Positions 47,850 to 59,799 of a DNA stretch of 64,000 nt are shown one piece after another. The stretch spans positions 44,337,001 to 44,401,000 of the forward strand of contig JAEOAD010000012.1 in the NCBI GenBank assembly GCA_036365145.1, written 5' to 3'. The DNA is from Orientallactaga sibirica (Eukaryota; Chordata; Mammalia; Rodentia; Dipodidae). Below the pieces are notes generated by a model, which was given only the letters and a program-made list of their open reading frames with translations, made no database searches and was not told the origin of the DNA. The position numbers and the translations under genes are program-made. Position 1 is the stretch's first letter, and every line of letters starts with the position of its first letter.

Positions 47850-48190
47850 GCAAAGATGGCAGACCAAAGTTTTGGTGAAACAATGAATTTATTGAAGTTA
47901 CTTCCAGAACAGCATGAGGGGTTTTTTATAGGAGCATGGATGACTCACTGACATCACTGAAAAGCTCACCCTAGCATAGGTAGGACTCACAAAAGTTGTA
48001 TTATTGGAGCTCACTGTATGACTTGCCCACAGACTCCCCTCCAAAGCAGTTTTTACTCCCTATATAACTTTGAGAAGGAGGTCTGTGATCTAGTAAGTTT
48101 CAGCTTTCTCAGGCTTGTTAACCTCTTAAGTGTCCTGTGCCCCAACCCCCTACTCTATGCGGAGGGAATGTTTCAATTGTAAGGAAATTG
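47850..48190. repeat. Interspersed repeat, family unassigned, related to 8266-8590
   Basis: Shares AATGAATTTATT, AGGAGCATGGA, AGCTCACCCTAGCATAGGTA, GGACTCACAAAAG and CTCACTGTATGACTTGCC in the same order as 8266-8590. Confidence 0.5.
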
Positions 48191-48349
48191 CTACACAACA
48201 GGGTGGAAGACTCCTTCTATTTGCTTGTATTGTTTTCATGTTTTTTTTTTTTTTTTTCAGATCTGCTCCAAGTCCAATCCACAATCTAGTATAGAAAGAA
48301 ATGATGGACATGAGAGAAGGGCATTCCTTTTGATGTTTGGTACAATAAT

Positions 48350-48495
48350 GGCCCTAACCAGTCATGGCTATAATCCCAGCATTTGAGATGCTAAAGTAGG
48401 AGGAACATCATGAGTTTGAGGACAGTCAGTGTGGGCTACACAGTGAGGTACAGGCAAGCCTGAGCTACAGTGAGACCCTATCTCAAAAATTGATA
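48350..48495 (+). mobile_element. B1-like SINE, plus strand, old
   Basis: TCATGGCTATAATCCCAGCA, GTAGGAGGAACATCATGAGT, CAGTGTGGGCTACACAGTGA and GAGACCCTATCTCAAAAATT. It is closer to general rodent B1/B4 than to the young local B1. Confidence 0.75.
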
Positions 48496-48535
48496 ATGAT
48501 ATCATGCAGGAAATTATGTCTATTTTCCTAAAAAT

Positions 48536-49012
48536 ATGGAGGCAGGCTTTATGGCCAAGTATATGATCTATTTAAGAGAAGGATCCATCGGTTGCTGAGA
48601 AGAATCGTTAATCTGTGGATTTGGGGTAGAATGTTCTGTAGATATCAGTTAAGTTTGATTGCTCTGTGATGTTGTTGAGCTCTCTTATTTGCCTGTTAAT
48701 TTTCTGTTTGGATGATCTATCTATTGCTGGTAGTGGGGTATTTAAGTACCTGACTATGATGGTGTGGGTGGTTATTTCTGTTTTGTTGTCAAGTAGGTTT
48801 TGTTTTATGAATTGTGGTACAGCTGTGTTTGGTGCATAAGGATTGATGATTGTGATATTTTTTGCTGGATCATTCCCTTGATAAGTAAAAAGTGGCCTTC
48901 TTTGTCTTTTTTGATTACTTTTTTTGAGGTCTATTTTATCTGATATTCGTATAACAACACCTGCTTGTTTCTTATTTCCATTTGCTTGGAATATCATTTT
49001 CCACCCTTTCAC
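48536..49012 (-). pseudogene. L1 ORF2 endonuclease-region fragment
   Basis: A 134-codon open stretch (49012-48608) reads KGWKMIFQANGNKKQAG, ITIINPYAPNTAVPQF and NTPLPAIDRSSKQKINR, all landmarks of the apurinic-type endonuclease that nicks target DNA in L1 retrotransposition. After one stop, the frame continues RFFSATDGSFS*IDHILGHK to about 48540. The catalytic GD(F/L)NT site reads RYLNTP, so the key Asp is lost. Inactive. Confidence 0.88.
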
Positions 49013-49271
49013 CCTGAGAAAGTGTCTGTCTTTAATGATGAGTTGGGTTTCTTGAAGACAACAGATTCAGGGATCTAATTTTCTGATCCACCCTGATAGC
49101 TTATGTCACTTGATGGGTGAATTAAGTCCATTAATATTTAGGATAATAACTGTGAGGTTTGATTTAATCCCTGCCATATTGTCGTGTTTTTTGTGGTTTG
49201 GTGGTTTTTTTGGACTTTGAAGTTTATTGTGCCTTCTCTAAGTTTGGTTATTGTGATCTGCTCCTTGTAGG

Positions 49272-50287
49272 CTATTGAGGTTGGTTACTTGATTCTTTTG
49301 GGTGAAGAATTCCCTGAAGTACTCTCTGTAGATTTGGCTTTGTGTTCATATATTTGTACAGCTGAGTTTTATCATGGAAAGTGTTTCTTTCACCATCTAT
49401 CATGAGGAATAATTTTGCTGGGTAGAGTAGTTTGGGTTGGAAGCCATAAGTTCTTTGACTTTGCAGCATTCCATTCCAGGCCCTTCTGGCTTTCAGTGTT
49501 TCCATTGAGAAGTCTGAAGTAATTCTGATGGGGTTACCTTTATATGTACTGTATTGTTTCTCCCTAGCTGCTTTTAGGACATTCTCCTTGTTATTGATAT
49601 TTAGAGTCTTAATAATGTCTTGGAGAATTTCTCCTCTGGTCCAGTCTTTTTGGAGTCTGTTATCTTCTTTTTAAATATATTTTATTTTCATTTATTTATT
49701 TATTTGACAGAGGGAAAGAGACAGAGAGAGGAGAGAGAGAGAGAGAGAAAATGGGCAGGCCAGGGCTTCCAGCCACTGCAAACAAACTCCAGATGCATGC
49801 GCCACCTTGTGCATCTGGCTTATGTGGGTACTAGGGAATCAAACTGAGGTCCTTTGGCTTTACAGGCAAGTGCCTTAACCACTAAGTAATCTCTCCAGCC
49901 CCCTGTTATCTTCTTGTATCTTGATGGGACTTTTTTTTTGCAAGAGTAGGAAAGTATTCTCTGATAATTTTGTTGAATAAGTTCTCCATGCCTTTGGTCT
50001 GAATTTCTTCCCCTTCTGGTATCCCCATGATCTGAATGTTGGGACATTTAAGGGTATCCCACAGTTCCCTCATGTTCTGCTCACAAAAATTTTTGAACTT
50101 ATGGAAACTTGGATTCACGGACTGTTTCTTCTGTTTTGTCTTCCAGTTCTGAGTTTCTATACTCCACATGGCTGACTTTGTTCTTGAGAGCTTCTATAGA
50201 ATGTTGGGCTTGTTCTGTTTGGTTTGTGTTTTCTACTGTGCATGGGGGGGGTGTGCAATGGGAAAGGAGTTCACAAGTGGAGTTCAC
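49272..50287 (-). pseudogene. L1 ORF1 remnant, interrupted by a SINE
   Basis: ORF1 is the L1 RNA-binding chaperone. The N-terminal piece (50287-49916) shows a heptad-rich stretch HSIEALKNKVSHVEYRNSEL and the RRM-like NIQIMGIPEGEE and FNKIIREYFPTLAKK. The C-terminal piece (49656-49272) shows METLKARRAWNGMLQSQRT and LYPAKLFLMIDGERNTF. The two parts are in different frames and are separated by the SINE at 49670-49902. Confidence 0.88.
49657..49915 (-). mobile_element. tRNA-type SINE inserted into L1 ORF1
   Basis: The element 49670-49902 has an ATTTATTTATTTATTTG tail, GA tract, CTTCCAGCCACTGCAAACAA and CACTAAGTAATCTCTCCAGC. It is flanked by a perfect 13-bp duplication CTGTTATCTTCTT (49657-49669 and 49903-49915) made of ORF1 sequence, so it is younger than the L1. 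Confidence 0.97.
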
Positions 50288-51179
50288 ATGCTCAGAGGGT
50301 GGGGTGGTGGCATTAAAAAGTATTTGTAACTTAATTTGTAATCACCAGTAATTTAACCCTTTGCAGGAACCCTTTTGGTCTCTATGTCTTTGGTATTCTC
50401 ATGCATTTACCTCATTCAGAACAATGGGGTGGTGTGTAAGATGACTTAAGTGTCCTGGATTCCTCCTTTACTATCATGTCTATTGGTAAGCATTGTTAGC
50501 TTATTACTCTTGTAAACTTTATTCCACATAGCTATGCCTTCAAATATGTTCTCGGTGTATTTTATAAATCTCAGAACTATAAATGAGTCTTTGTAAAATT
50601 GTTCTTTGTTTCCACTTTTATGACATTATCTGTCAACTTAAAGAAAAGGTAATAAGATTTGCTCATTTTATTTGCAAATAATTTACAAAACAGTACATGT
50701 AGCTTATATATGCTCTGTATTTTACATGTACATATGTGTATGTATATAAAATTTGGATTGGATAGACATAGCTGCATCTATAGGTTTACCAAATTTTTTT
50801 CTATCTATCCCTTTAATTTCCCCCTAGGAATGTGTTTTGTTGATTCTGGTTTCCTTGTTTCCTTGTTTAAAGAAAAGAGTGTCTTCTTATGTGAAATATT
50901 TTATTGTATTAGCTTATTGAGCCACTTGCATATTATATATACAAGTTGTACTATCCCAAATTAAATGAAATACTTTCAAGAAAACTATTACAAATGCCAT
51001 TTTTTTCACATATTTACATCAATAACCAGATAACACACACCCTCAGATAGCAGAAAAATGGTTAGCATGGCAGTTTGATTGATTTAAAATCCATCAACTA
51101 AAGGGCATATTCCTCTTGACTTCTTAGCTACTTGTAATATAGATACAGTATTGAATGCAGTCTTGGTCTTTTCCATTAA
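50251..51179. other. Unassigned sequence between the two L1 blocks
   Basis: About 0.9 kb, AT-rich, with no L1 motif. Short frames on both strands (50577-50777 minus; 50659-50964 plus) have no domain. Confidence 0.5.
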
Positions 51180-52750
51180 AATGTACAGAAAAAGAAATTG
51201 GAGACATTGTCCCATTTTCAGTAGAAAAACAACAAAAAAAAATACCTTGGAATAACATTAACCAAGGATGTGAAAGTCTTATATAATGAAAACATAAATC
51301 ACTCAAGAAAGAAATTGAGGAGGTCCTACAAAAATGGAAAGATCTCCCATGCTCCTGGATAGGCAGAATTAACATTGTGAAAATGGCAATCTTAAAGAAA
51401 GCAATATACAGATTTAATGCAATACCAATACAAATCCCAGCATTTTTTCTTCACAGAGATAGAAGAAAGGATCTCAAAATCCATATGGACTGGTAGAAAG
51501 CCTCAGATATCCAAACACATCCTCAGAAAAAGTAACACCTTTAGAGGCATCACCATACCTGATCTAAAGCTATATTACAAAGAAATAATAACAAAAACAA
51601 CATGGTACTGGCATAAAAACAGGAATAGAGACCAATGGAACAGAATAGAAGACCCAGACTTGGGTCAAATAACTATAGCTACTTGATTTTTGACAAAGGC
51701 CCTAACAATGTAGACTGGAAAAAAGACAGCATCTTCAACAAGTAGTGCTGGACAAAATGGATAACCATATGCAGGAAAATGAAACTAGATCCACACATCT
51801 CACCATGCACAAAAATAAAGTCCAAATGGATCTAAGACCTCAAAATAAGACTGGAAACTCTACTACTACTGGAAGTAAAAATAGGAGGAATTTCTCATGA
51901 TATAGGAGTGGGAAAAGACTTCCTAAACAAAACCCCAGTAGCTCAGGATATTAAACAATCATTGGGGGAAAAAATAACCCATTGGGATCTCATGAAGCTG
52001 AAAAGTTTTTCACAGACAAACATACAATAAGCAGAGCCAATAGATTACCCACATAATGGGAGAGAAATTTTCTGGCTATACAACTTATAGAGGCCCAATT
52101 TCTAGAATCTACAAAGAACTCAAAAACCTAAACAATAAAAAGTCAAACAACCCACTCACAAAATGGGGCAGAGAACTGAACAGGGGGTTCTCAGAAGAAG
52201 AAATACAAATGCCAAACGCACAGTTAAGAAAATGTTCAACATTCCTAGTCATCAGGGAAATGAAAATTAAAACAACTATGAGATTCCACCTTACCCCAGT
52301 AAGGATAGCAAACATTAAAAAATGAAATGAAAACAAATGCTGGCAAGGATGTGGAGAAATAGGAACCCACATTCACTGTTGCTGAGAAGGCAATATGGAG
52401 ATTCCTAAAAGGGTTGACTCTAGGGTTACCAACAGACCCAGTTATTCCCTTCCTGGCCATTTACCCTTAAAGCTCCATGCCTCAGTTCAGAGAGATTTTC
52501 TCAACCATGTTTATAGCTTCTCAATTCATAATAGCTAAGAGCTAGAATCAACCCAGATGTCCAACATTAGACAAATGGATAAACAAAATGTGGTGTATCT
52601 ACATGATGGAATTCTACACAGCATTAAGGAAAAATGACACAATGAAATTTGAAGAAAAATGGTCAAACTTGGAACAGATCATTCTCAGCGAACTCATCCA
52701 ATCACAGAAAGACAATCATCACATGGTCTCACTTATCTGTGGCTCCTAAT
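51180..52750 (+). pseudogene. L1 ORF2 remnant (after the reverse transcriptase core)
   Basis: Frames joined across several shifts show [96 protein letters not shown], and [18 protein letters not shown] (fragments given separately). Near 52590-52740 WCIYMMEFYTALRKND-like and SQKDNHHMVSLICGS endings are the usual ORF2 C-terminus. No intact frame beyond 89 codons. Confidence 0.9.
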
Positions 52751-54147
52751 CTAGATCTGCCTGAGATGCTGACAAACCAAGTAGGCGTCTGAAGCACTAG
52801 ACAATAGGGAGGGTGGTGTGGGAGGGGAAGGTAATGGTGGGGGAGGGGACACAAAACTGGACCCAAATGTAACTGGTACCATAAAATTCTATGTCCTGAA
52901 AGACAGACTAAAATGTAGAATATTCATCAGGTCCTTAGAGGGAATACCTGAATCAAAGGGCCCTGGAGAGAGTATGACGACGACTAACCTTAATATTCTC
53001 CTGCTTATTTCTCTCTCTTTTCTGTCTTTCTCTTTTATATTACCTATCTTTTTCGTCCTTCTTTTCCCTTGGTGCTGGCCTGTAACTCCCAATTAATATC
53101 CACAATGAGCTGTTGATCAGAGAAACCTACAAGGTCTCCCAGACTTCTGTCATAGCACTTGATTACCCACCAAAGGTTAATGGTAAGACCCTACTGCTGA
53201 AGACACCATATGCTGTTGGTAAAGAACAGGAGAGATTTGGCTGGAATTTGGAAGAAAGTCAGTCCCCAGACAGTTAGCTTGTCTAGTGCCAGAAGGTGCT
53301 ACATGAGCAACTGAGGGAAAATGGCAATATCTGTCCAAGCAACTCATGGTCTAAGCTACTCAAAAGCAAACAACCTGATGTGATGCTCACCCAAGTGCAA
53401 TAGTGGCACACAGCCATGGTGGGTAACCAACTATTCTTGAATTGGCTAACAGATTGGCTCAGTGAAATGGAACTCATAGCTGGAACTGGGAAACAAGTCA
53501 CAATCATATAAAAAACTGAGTTTGCTCTCCAACATCAAGCTTTCACCAATCTTGGGCTACAAGAGGGCCTACACATATTAAATTCTCTCTAAACTAATAA
53601 TGGTTACCCCATTTACCTGGTGCTGACTTCACTCTTCATTGGAGAATCTGATTCTCTTTTTCAGATGGATGTAGGACCTGAGGAGAAAATCAGCCCACTG
53701 CATCCCACCAGGGCCCCAGCTGAAACCATAGAGTGATTGGGAAAATGAGCAAGGGTCCTGCTTTCTTGGTAAACCTGGTATCAGCAAAAGGGTGAAGGAG
53801 ATAGACACAAAGAACACTCAACTCCTACCAAACCAGAGAGCCAGAGATGCAGAGGATCCTAAGACCTCATCACTGTAGTAGACCTATAGCAAACTCAATA
53901 TGGCCTAGGGAAATTCATGGAAGAGGGGGCAGAAAGATTGTTAGAGCCACAACTCTGGGACACTATGCACAGGGACATTGCCTCTTCCCCATAACTGATC
54001 ACTATGACCCATCCACAATCCACATAGGGATAACTGGCAGCCCCAATGAGGAGAGTCCCTTTGGAGGAGGAAGTTCAGGGAGGAGGCTAAGGATAGTAAC
54101 AACATGTGTTGCTTACACACTGAGTATGTACATAACTAATAAAAAAA
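51180..54147 (+). mobile_element. L1 3' half: ORF2 C-terminal part and 3' UTR (type A terminus)
   Basis: A 5'-truncated rodent L1 of about 3 kb. ORF2 sequence runs to about 52750; a 3' UTR of about 1.4 kb follows, with a purine/GGTGGGGGAGGGG stretch at 52810-52850 and a CT-rich stretch near 53000, and ends ACATAACTAATAAAAAAA at 54130-54147. All frames contain stops. Confidence 0.9.
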
Positions 54148-54710
54148 GGTACAGAAAAATTCAAAGTGTTAAACTGATGTTAATAAATACATTCCAAATG
54201 AAGTTACATTCCATCCAAGCACAAAGAAAATTCAACATGTTTCATCAGTATCAAGGTATAACATTCCCAAAAGGCATGGGTAGATGAAAACTTTGGGAAA
54301 AAATTTTCTAATTTCAAATTCTAGTTTGATCATTAACTAGCTATGTAATGTGAGGAAGAAATGTATTATTCATTGATTTTACTGGTTTTGTCTCACCAAA
54401 GAATTTGAGGCAAATTTTTAATAGTACCCTATTGTTTTCATTATCTAGAGGTTTGATAGGAACATAAAAATTTTAATATAAAAATTGCAGAAATGTATTA
54501 AACACCACTTTTAGACTTTTTCTTGTCCAACAATAGGCAGAACATGGTCTCTGGTTTTATTATTTGTGACACATAAAATCTGCTGCCTCTGTTTCAGATC
54601 ACTTCACTATCTCTTTCCTGTCTCTGCCATAGTAATCAGCCACAAACTTTTAGGTAAGGTGCCCCTCCCACAGGCTGAGGCCACACTGGCTTGCTCTAGG
54701 AACTAAGGCT
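54148..54710. other. Unassigned sequence
   Basis: Nothing recognised between the L1 end and a TTTA repeat. Confidence 0.5.
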
Positions 54711-54712
54711 AT

Positions 54713-54747
<35 letters not shown>
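54711..54747. repeat. (TTTA)n microsatellite
   Basis: Nine perfect ATTT units. Confidence 0.96.
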
Positions 54748-54794
54748 TGTCTAGGACTTTGACTATGCTTAATGCAAGGGAAATTTTGTTTTCC

Positions 54795-54994
54795 TGGCCT
54801 GTGGATTCTTTTTTTATTTTATTTTATTTTATTTTTTTGGCTTTTTGGCTTTTTGAGGTAGGGTATCACTCTAGCTCAGGCTGACCTGGAATTCACTATG
54901 TAGTCTCGAACTCATGGTAATCCTCCTACCTCTGCTTCCTGAGTGCTGGGATTAAAGGCGTGTGCTACCACGCCCGGCTGGCCTATGGATTCTT
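54795..54994 (-). mobile_element. B1-type SINE, minus strand
   Basis: The element 54811-54978 has a TTTTATTTTATTTTATT tail with a duplicated GGCTTTTT and ends CTACCACGCCCGGC. About 20 bp of the usual CAGGGTGGCC segment is missing after TATGTAGTCTC. Flanks TGGCCTGTGGATTCTT and TGGCCTATGGATTCTT differ at one base. Confidence 0.96.
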
Positions 54995-57422
54995 AATGAT
55001 AGTGGGTTAATTATTGACTAGGATTTGTTCAAATATATTGAGAGTACTCTCAGTTTTCTTTGTGCTTATTCTCATCATTCAATTCTCAGCTTCCTTATGA
55101 GGCAACAAAGTGACAAGATAACTTGCAGGCTCCATGTGTGCTCTGGCTGAATTATCTCATTGGAATTACTAATAATCTTCATGTAAAATAAATGTCATAT
55201 GTTATTGCTTTTGTGTTCCCTCTTTCAGAGAATATTTTGGCTCAAATTTAGAGTCTTTATGAGATGACTAAAGCTCAGGTCCTACCCAGAGCCAAATTTC
55301 CTAGACTGAATTCCCTGTCACCATATTCATTATTGGCATCCCATGGAGAAACAACTTAGCCTTTCTAGGTATGTAGTCCTCATCTGCAAAGTGGATGTAG
55401 TAATACATCCCTCACCAAAGCTTTGGAGGATCATTTGAGTTTATATTTATTATGCACTTAGAACTAGGCCTGGTACTGAATTGTCAGATAATGATTTCCA
55501 ACCATCATTTAGATTCCCATGGTGTAATACTAGTTGTTTTGTTTATGTTTCTAGATTTTATGAAATAGGTTTCAAATAGATTATTTTTTTTAGAAACTAG
55601 TCTTGGTAAAATCTATACCAAAATCATCTAAAATGATTATTATTCTTTTGTTTTTATAAGTTCTCAGCCTCTGAATGCAATTGATAGATAGTCTTAGAAA
55701 GGAGGATCAAGGAAGCCCATTAGCCCTTCCATCTTTGGAGGACACTATACCACAGAAACATGTATGATACTGGAAGACCTCATCAAAACTCACATACTCC
55801 AGAAAACAGTAAATTTCTGTAGTTTAAAATTTGTCTTTCCATTCTTGATTAATAGCTTAAAACAAACAAGTAAAATTTATCTACTTATATATATTAAACT
55901 TAAATTTATGGAAAAGTTAATATTTATTAAGTCATTGACAGGAAACATACTTTTAAACAAAGCATTAAGTCATTCACAAGAAGCTCTGTATATGGAATTC
56001 CTAATAAATGTGTAATATACTTTTCTATAACAGCCCCATCATTTAAATATACATCTTATTATAAACATTTATTGACTTTTAAAGACATTTTTAAATAAAT
56101 AAAATACATTCAGAATTATAACTGTTAAAGTGCTAGAGATATAGATATCTTCCAGGTGTACATCAAATGATTACTAATGAGGTGAAGGAGACATTAATCC
56201 ACTGTATTGCGAAACATAAACAGTATTCTGTTTTGATTGATACATCTGGGTTATAGTTATTTAAAGTAATGTATTAGAAAAATAGACAATATTTTTTATT
56301 GATGAACTTCAATTTTTAATATATTGTTCTCTTTACCAACTTTAACGGATAATGACAGTATTTTTTCATAATGTTTTCTTAGGTTGTTAATTATAAAACT
56401 AATGTAAATCCTATGATCTCTTAGTTTCATCACAGATTATAAGTACACTGTTTAGAATTAAGGAATATGAATTAAGGAATATGACATGATGGCCATATTT
56501 GCATATTTGCCTATAATAAGGTAAAAGCAATAGCTGAAGAGTGTAGAAATCACTGACTTTCTTTTTTTATATTTCCTTTACTTTAAAAGACTTCATATAT
56601 TTTTCTTTTTATGATAGCTTTTGAGATGGAACCATCTGTAATATGTACTAAGTTTCTGCTGTGAAGCTCATTGGGGAACTTTAACACATCCTACAGGGCA
56701 CCTAGTAAGAAATATCAATTTGTTCCATGACAAAATGACTCATTTGTTGTTTTTCTGTAGCTTACTTTATTTTGTCTTCCTGAATTATTGTTTTTATTCA
56801 TATGGTAAATCACGGTATAGTGTAATGAAAAGCCACCAACTTTTGGTGAAGGTTCACACAAATCTCAATCATCAATAATGGAAAACTATTAATGTCATCA
56901 TAAAGCACGATTGCATTAGAAGGTGTTGAAGCCTCCTTTCTGCCACATCAAAAAACCCTAAGGTAGTATTTTCATAAGTTTTATTAGGATATGAGAGTGA
57001 AATAAAACTTTCTTTTCTGAAAATTAGCAGAAATGGTCAATAGTTTTCAACAAATAGCTGGGCAGTATATTTAGGTTAAGAAATGATTAGTTAGAATATG
57101 CCGTGAACCCCCCCCCATCTGTATCTACTACCAGTTGCAGCAATGTGTTCTCCTGTATCTTATTCAACTCCTCCCTCAGTAATCATGGCAGATTAAGCTT
57201 AAGCAAATTTCAGACACTGCAACATTTCATCTGTAATTACCTCTTTTGTTATCCTGAAACAGAGGGTTAAATCATTGATCCAAGATCTCTGAGCATGCTC
57301 AGCAGGAGCTGTGCATTCCATGATAGTCCATCTGTAATTATGTCAATGTGTATAACTAAAAGATAACTCTATAGACTTATAAACATAGTTGCAAATTTAC
57401 ACCATACCTTAACCCTAAAAAA
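54995..57422. other. Long unassigned stretch
   Basis: About 2.4 kb, AT-rich, without SINE, L1 or LTR that I recognise. A C9 run lies near 57109. An 83-codon frame (55764-56015) has no domain. Confidence 0.5.
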
Positions 57423-57434
57423 CAAAAGTAATCA

Positions 57435-57480
<46 letters not shown>

Positions 57481-57629
57481 TGAGGTTAGGTCTCACTGTA
57501 TCCCAGGCTGACCTGGAATTCATTATGTAATCTCAGGGTGGCCTCAAACTCATGGCAATCCTCCTACCTCTGCCTCCTGAGTGCTGGGATTATAGGCATG
57601 TGCTACCACACCTGGCTCAAAAGCAATCA
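57423..57629 (-). mobile_element. B1-type SINE, minus strand
   Basis: The element 57435-57617 starts with an uninterrupted T run of over 40 bases and ends CTACCACACCTGGCT. Flanks CAAAAGTAATCA (57423-57434) and CAAAAGCAATCA (57618-57629). Confidence 0.96.
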
Positions 57630-58521
57630 TTTTTTTAAGTTTATCATACATAAAGTCATTTGAATGTAGGAATATCAAATTTAAGAAGTTCCCTTTTACT
57701 CCTTTACTGACTTTCTTTTCCTATTTTCTTCTCCTTCCCCTAATTAGTACTTCTTCCTATTAATTTAAATGCTCAGTGTTTTTATCACAGCAAGATATGA
57801 TAATCTAATGCTTCATCTGCTTATTCAGGATATACTTCTTGCTTAGCTTGATATAATATATAATATATAATATATTGCATTAATTTTTCACATGATTAAC
57901 ATATCTTATATTTGTGGCTATGACAGATAAACAGCTGTGAAAGTATTATTAAATATATTTACTGCTCATAAATCTGCAAGTATGAAGAATTGGCTAAATT
58001 TAAGTAAAAAATGAACAGGTTTTAGTATTTTGAAGTGTGACCTGAGAACTTCTTACCAGAATGATTGCTATCATTAGTATATAGCATCTTCAAACCATGA
58101 AGAAAGATGAAAGCTAAAGGTCGGTTCAAAAGGGAAGAGAAATTAATTAATCCTTTGAGAATGACCAAAAAACCACAAATTGAGCTAAATTTAGATTATT
58201 TATGTAAGTTGAAATATAAAAAAATAATTCAAAAAGAAAGAGAAATCTTGAATTTCCTTAGTAGATGGCTAGTGTGGTCCCTTTCAAATATTTCATAACT
58301 AATTATTTAAAGACATCAAATTTATACAGATACAAAGCCATGGCAAATGACAAGTTTATAGCCTGATCAGTGTCATGATGATTTGGACATGCATTACTTC
58401 AACTTGCTAATAGAAGGGTAGGTTTAGAATGAGATGATTTTCCAAGTTTTATTTGTTTCTGTCATTTTCAATGAGCATAGTACTGTGTTTATAAATTTTT
58501 AAAACTGATTGTAAAAGGAAC
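57630..58521. other. Unassigned sequence
   Basis: Contains TATAATATATAATATATAAT low complexity near 57845. The Lys-rich 63-codon frame at 58107-58298 has no recognised domain. Confidence 0.5.
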
Positions 58522-58685
58522 AACAAATAGTTCTACAGGGCTGGAGAGATGGCTTAGCAGTGAAGGCACTTGCCTGTAAAGCCAAAGGACCCAGGTTTGA
58601 TTCACCAGGACCCACGTAAGCCAGATGCACCAGCTGGCACGTATGCCTGGAGTTTGTTTGCAGTGGCTAGAGCCCCTGGAGCAAC

Positions 58686-58724
<39 letters not shown>

Positions 58725-58755
58725 TTTCATAAATAAATAAACAAATAGCTCTACA
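58522..58755 (+). mobile_element. tRNA-type SINE, plus strand, near full length
   Basis: The element 58538-58739 has GGGCTGGAGAGATGGCTTAG, box-B-like GGTTTGATTCACCAGGACCC, a (CT)n tract (58690-58722) and tail ATAAATAAATA. Flanks AACAAATAGTTCTACA (58522-58537) and AACAAATAGCTCTACA (58740-58755), one mismatch. This is the best example of the short form in the window. Confidence 0.97.
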
Positions 58756-58858
58756 ATTCCCATCCATATACCAACTACATCAATTTAATTAACTACCTTT
58801 GCCTATTGGATTGTACATGAAGAGGTTATACAACTCCAGGCACCCTCCTCTTGCAGTA

Positions 58859-59122
58859 TCCCTTGACACTTTTTTTTTTTTTTTTTGGAGAGAGACAGAG
58901 AGAGAGGGAGAGGAAGACAGAGAATGGGTGCGCCAGCAGCCTCTCAGCTGCTGCGAACAAACTCGAGATGTGTGCACCCCCTTGTGGGCAAGTATGGCAT
59001 TGTGTCCTTGCATCACTTTGCATCTGGCTAAACGTGGGACCTGGAGATTGGAACTGGCATTCTTAGGCTTAGCAGGCAGGCACCTTAACCACTAATCCAT
59101 CTCTCCAGCCCTCCCTTGACAC
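58859..59122 (-). mobile_element. tRNA-type SINE, long form, minus strand, young
   Basis: The element 58870-59111 has poly(T), GA tract, CAGCAGCCTCTCAGCTGCTG, the extra module TTGTGGGCAAGTATGGCATT (about 58980-59018) and ATCTCTCCAGCCC. Flanks TCCCTTGACAC (58859-58869 and 59112-59122) are identical. Confidence 0.97.
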
Positions 59123-59448
59123 CTTCTAATCCATATGCATTTCATAGCCATATGCAGAGGTTTCAAGTGGAAGAAGACAGTCTGCAAATGGAAGGACTCT
59201 GGCCTCTGGAATCACCACAGGGATCCTCCAGCCAACACTCAATTGATCTGACCTCTGAATGAAAGATAAATATTTTTTTTTTTTTTTTTTTTTGGAATTG
59301 TCTGTTTCAATAGAGAGTGGCATGTTCTGAAAACATGAAAATAAATATCTTTGATAATAAAGGATCAGCAATTAAAAATAATGAATCATTAATCCCTCAC
59401 TTGGAAAATACTTAACAAAAGCTTTCAAGATTTTATATTAAATAATTC
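59123..59448. other. Unassigned sequence
   Basis: Contains a T23 run near 59272-59294 not followed by a SINE body; otherwise nothing recognised. Confidence 0.5.
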
Positions 59449-59480
59449 TCTATCTCTCTATCTATCATCTATCTATCTAG
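59449..59480. repeat. Short (CTAT)n microsatellite
   Basis: Imperfect CTATCTATCATCTATCTAT. Confidence 0.9.
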
Positions 59481-59799
59481 GTGTATGTATTAGAAAGAGT
59501 GTGAAAGGGCAACAAACAAAAGAAGATAAAATATATGTCTTAAGAGACATATTCTAAAGAATTCAGAAAACAGTAACCTTCTGCAATAAATTGGGCTACA
59601 AGTCAAAGCTATCAATCTAGTAAAAAAAAAAACAATAAAAATAATAGCAACTACTACAAAATTGGGCAGGGGATAATGCTCATTTTACTTTCTTTTAATT
59701 TTCTATTCTTATAATTTGATCATTTTGTTTCTATTTAGGAGTGCTCAGAAATAGAAACAACCTGAATTGATTTCCTAGATGTGACATAATAAAGTCTCA

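Larger units (their letters stand above)
48536..50250 (-). mobile_element. L1 5' coding part on the minus strand: ORF1 and ORF2 endonuclease region
   Basis: From right to left on the minus strand: ORF1 coiled coil and RRM-like domain (50287-49916), ORF1 C-terminal domain (49656-49272), an inter-ORF stretch, then the ORF2 endonuclease N-terminal part (49012 to about 48540). Stops and frameshifts break all frames. A SINE sits inside ORF1. No 5' UTR promoter is recognised to the right of 50250. Confidence 0.88.

Noticed and set aside
53847..54287. 146-codon plus-strand frame
   Set aside because: Lies across the last part of an L1 3' UTR and runs past its poly(A) end.
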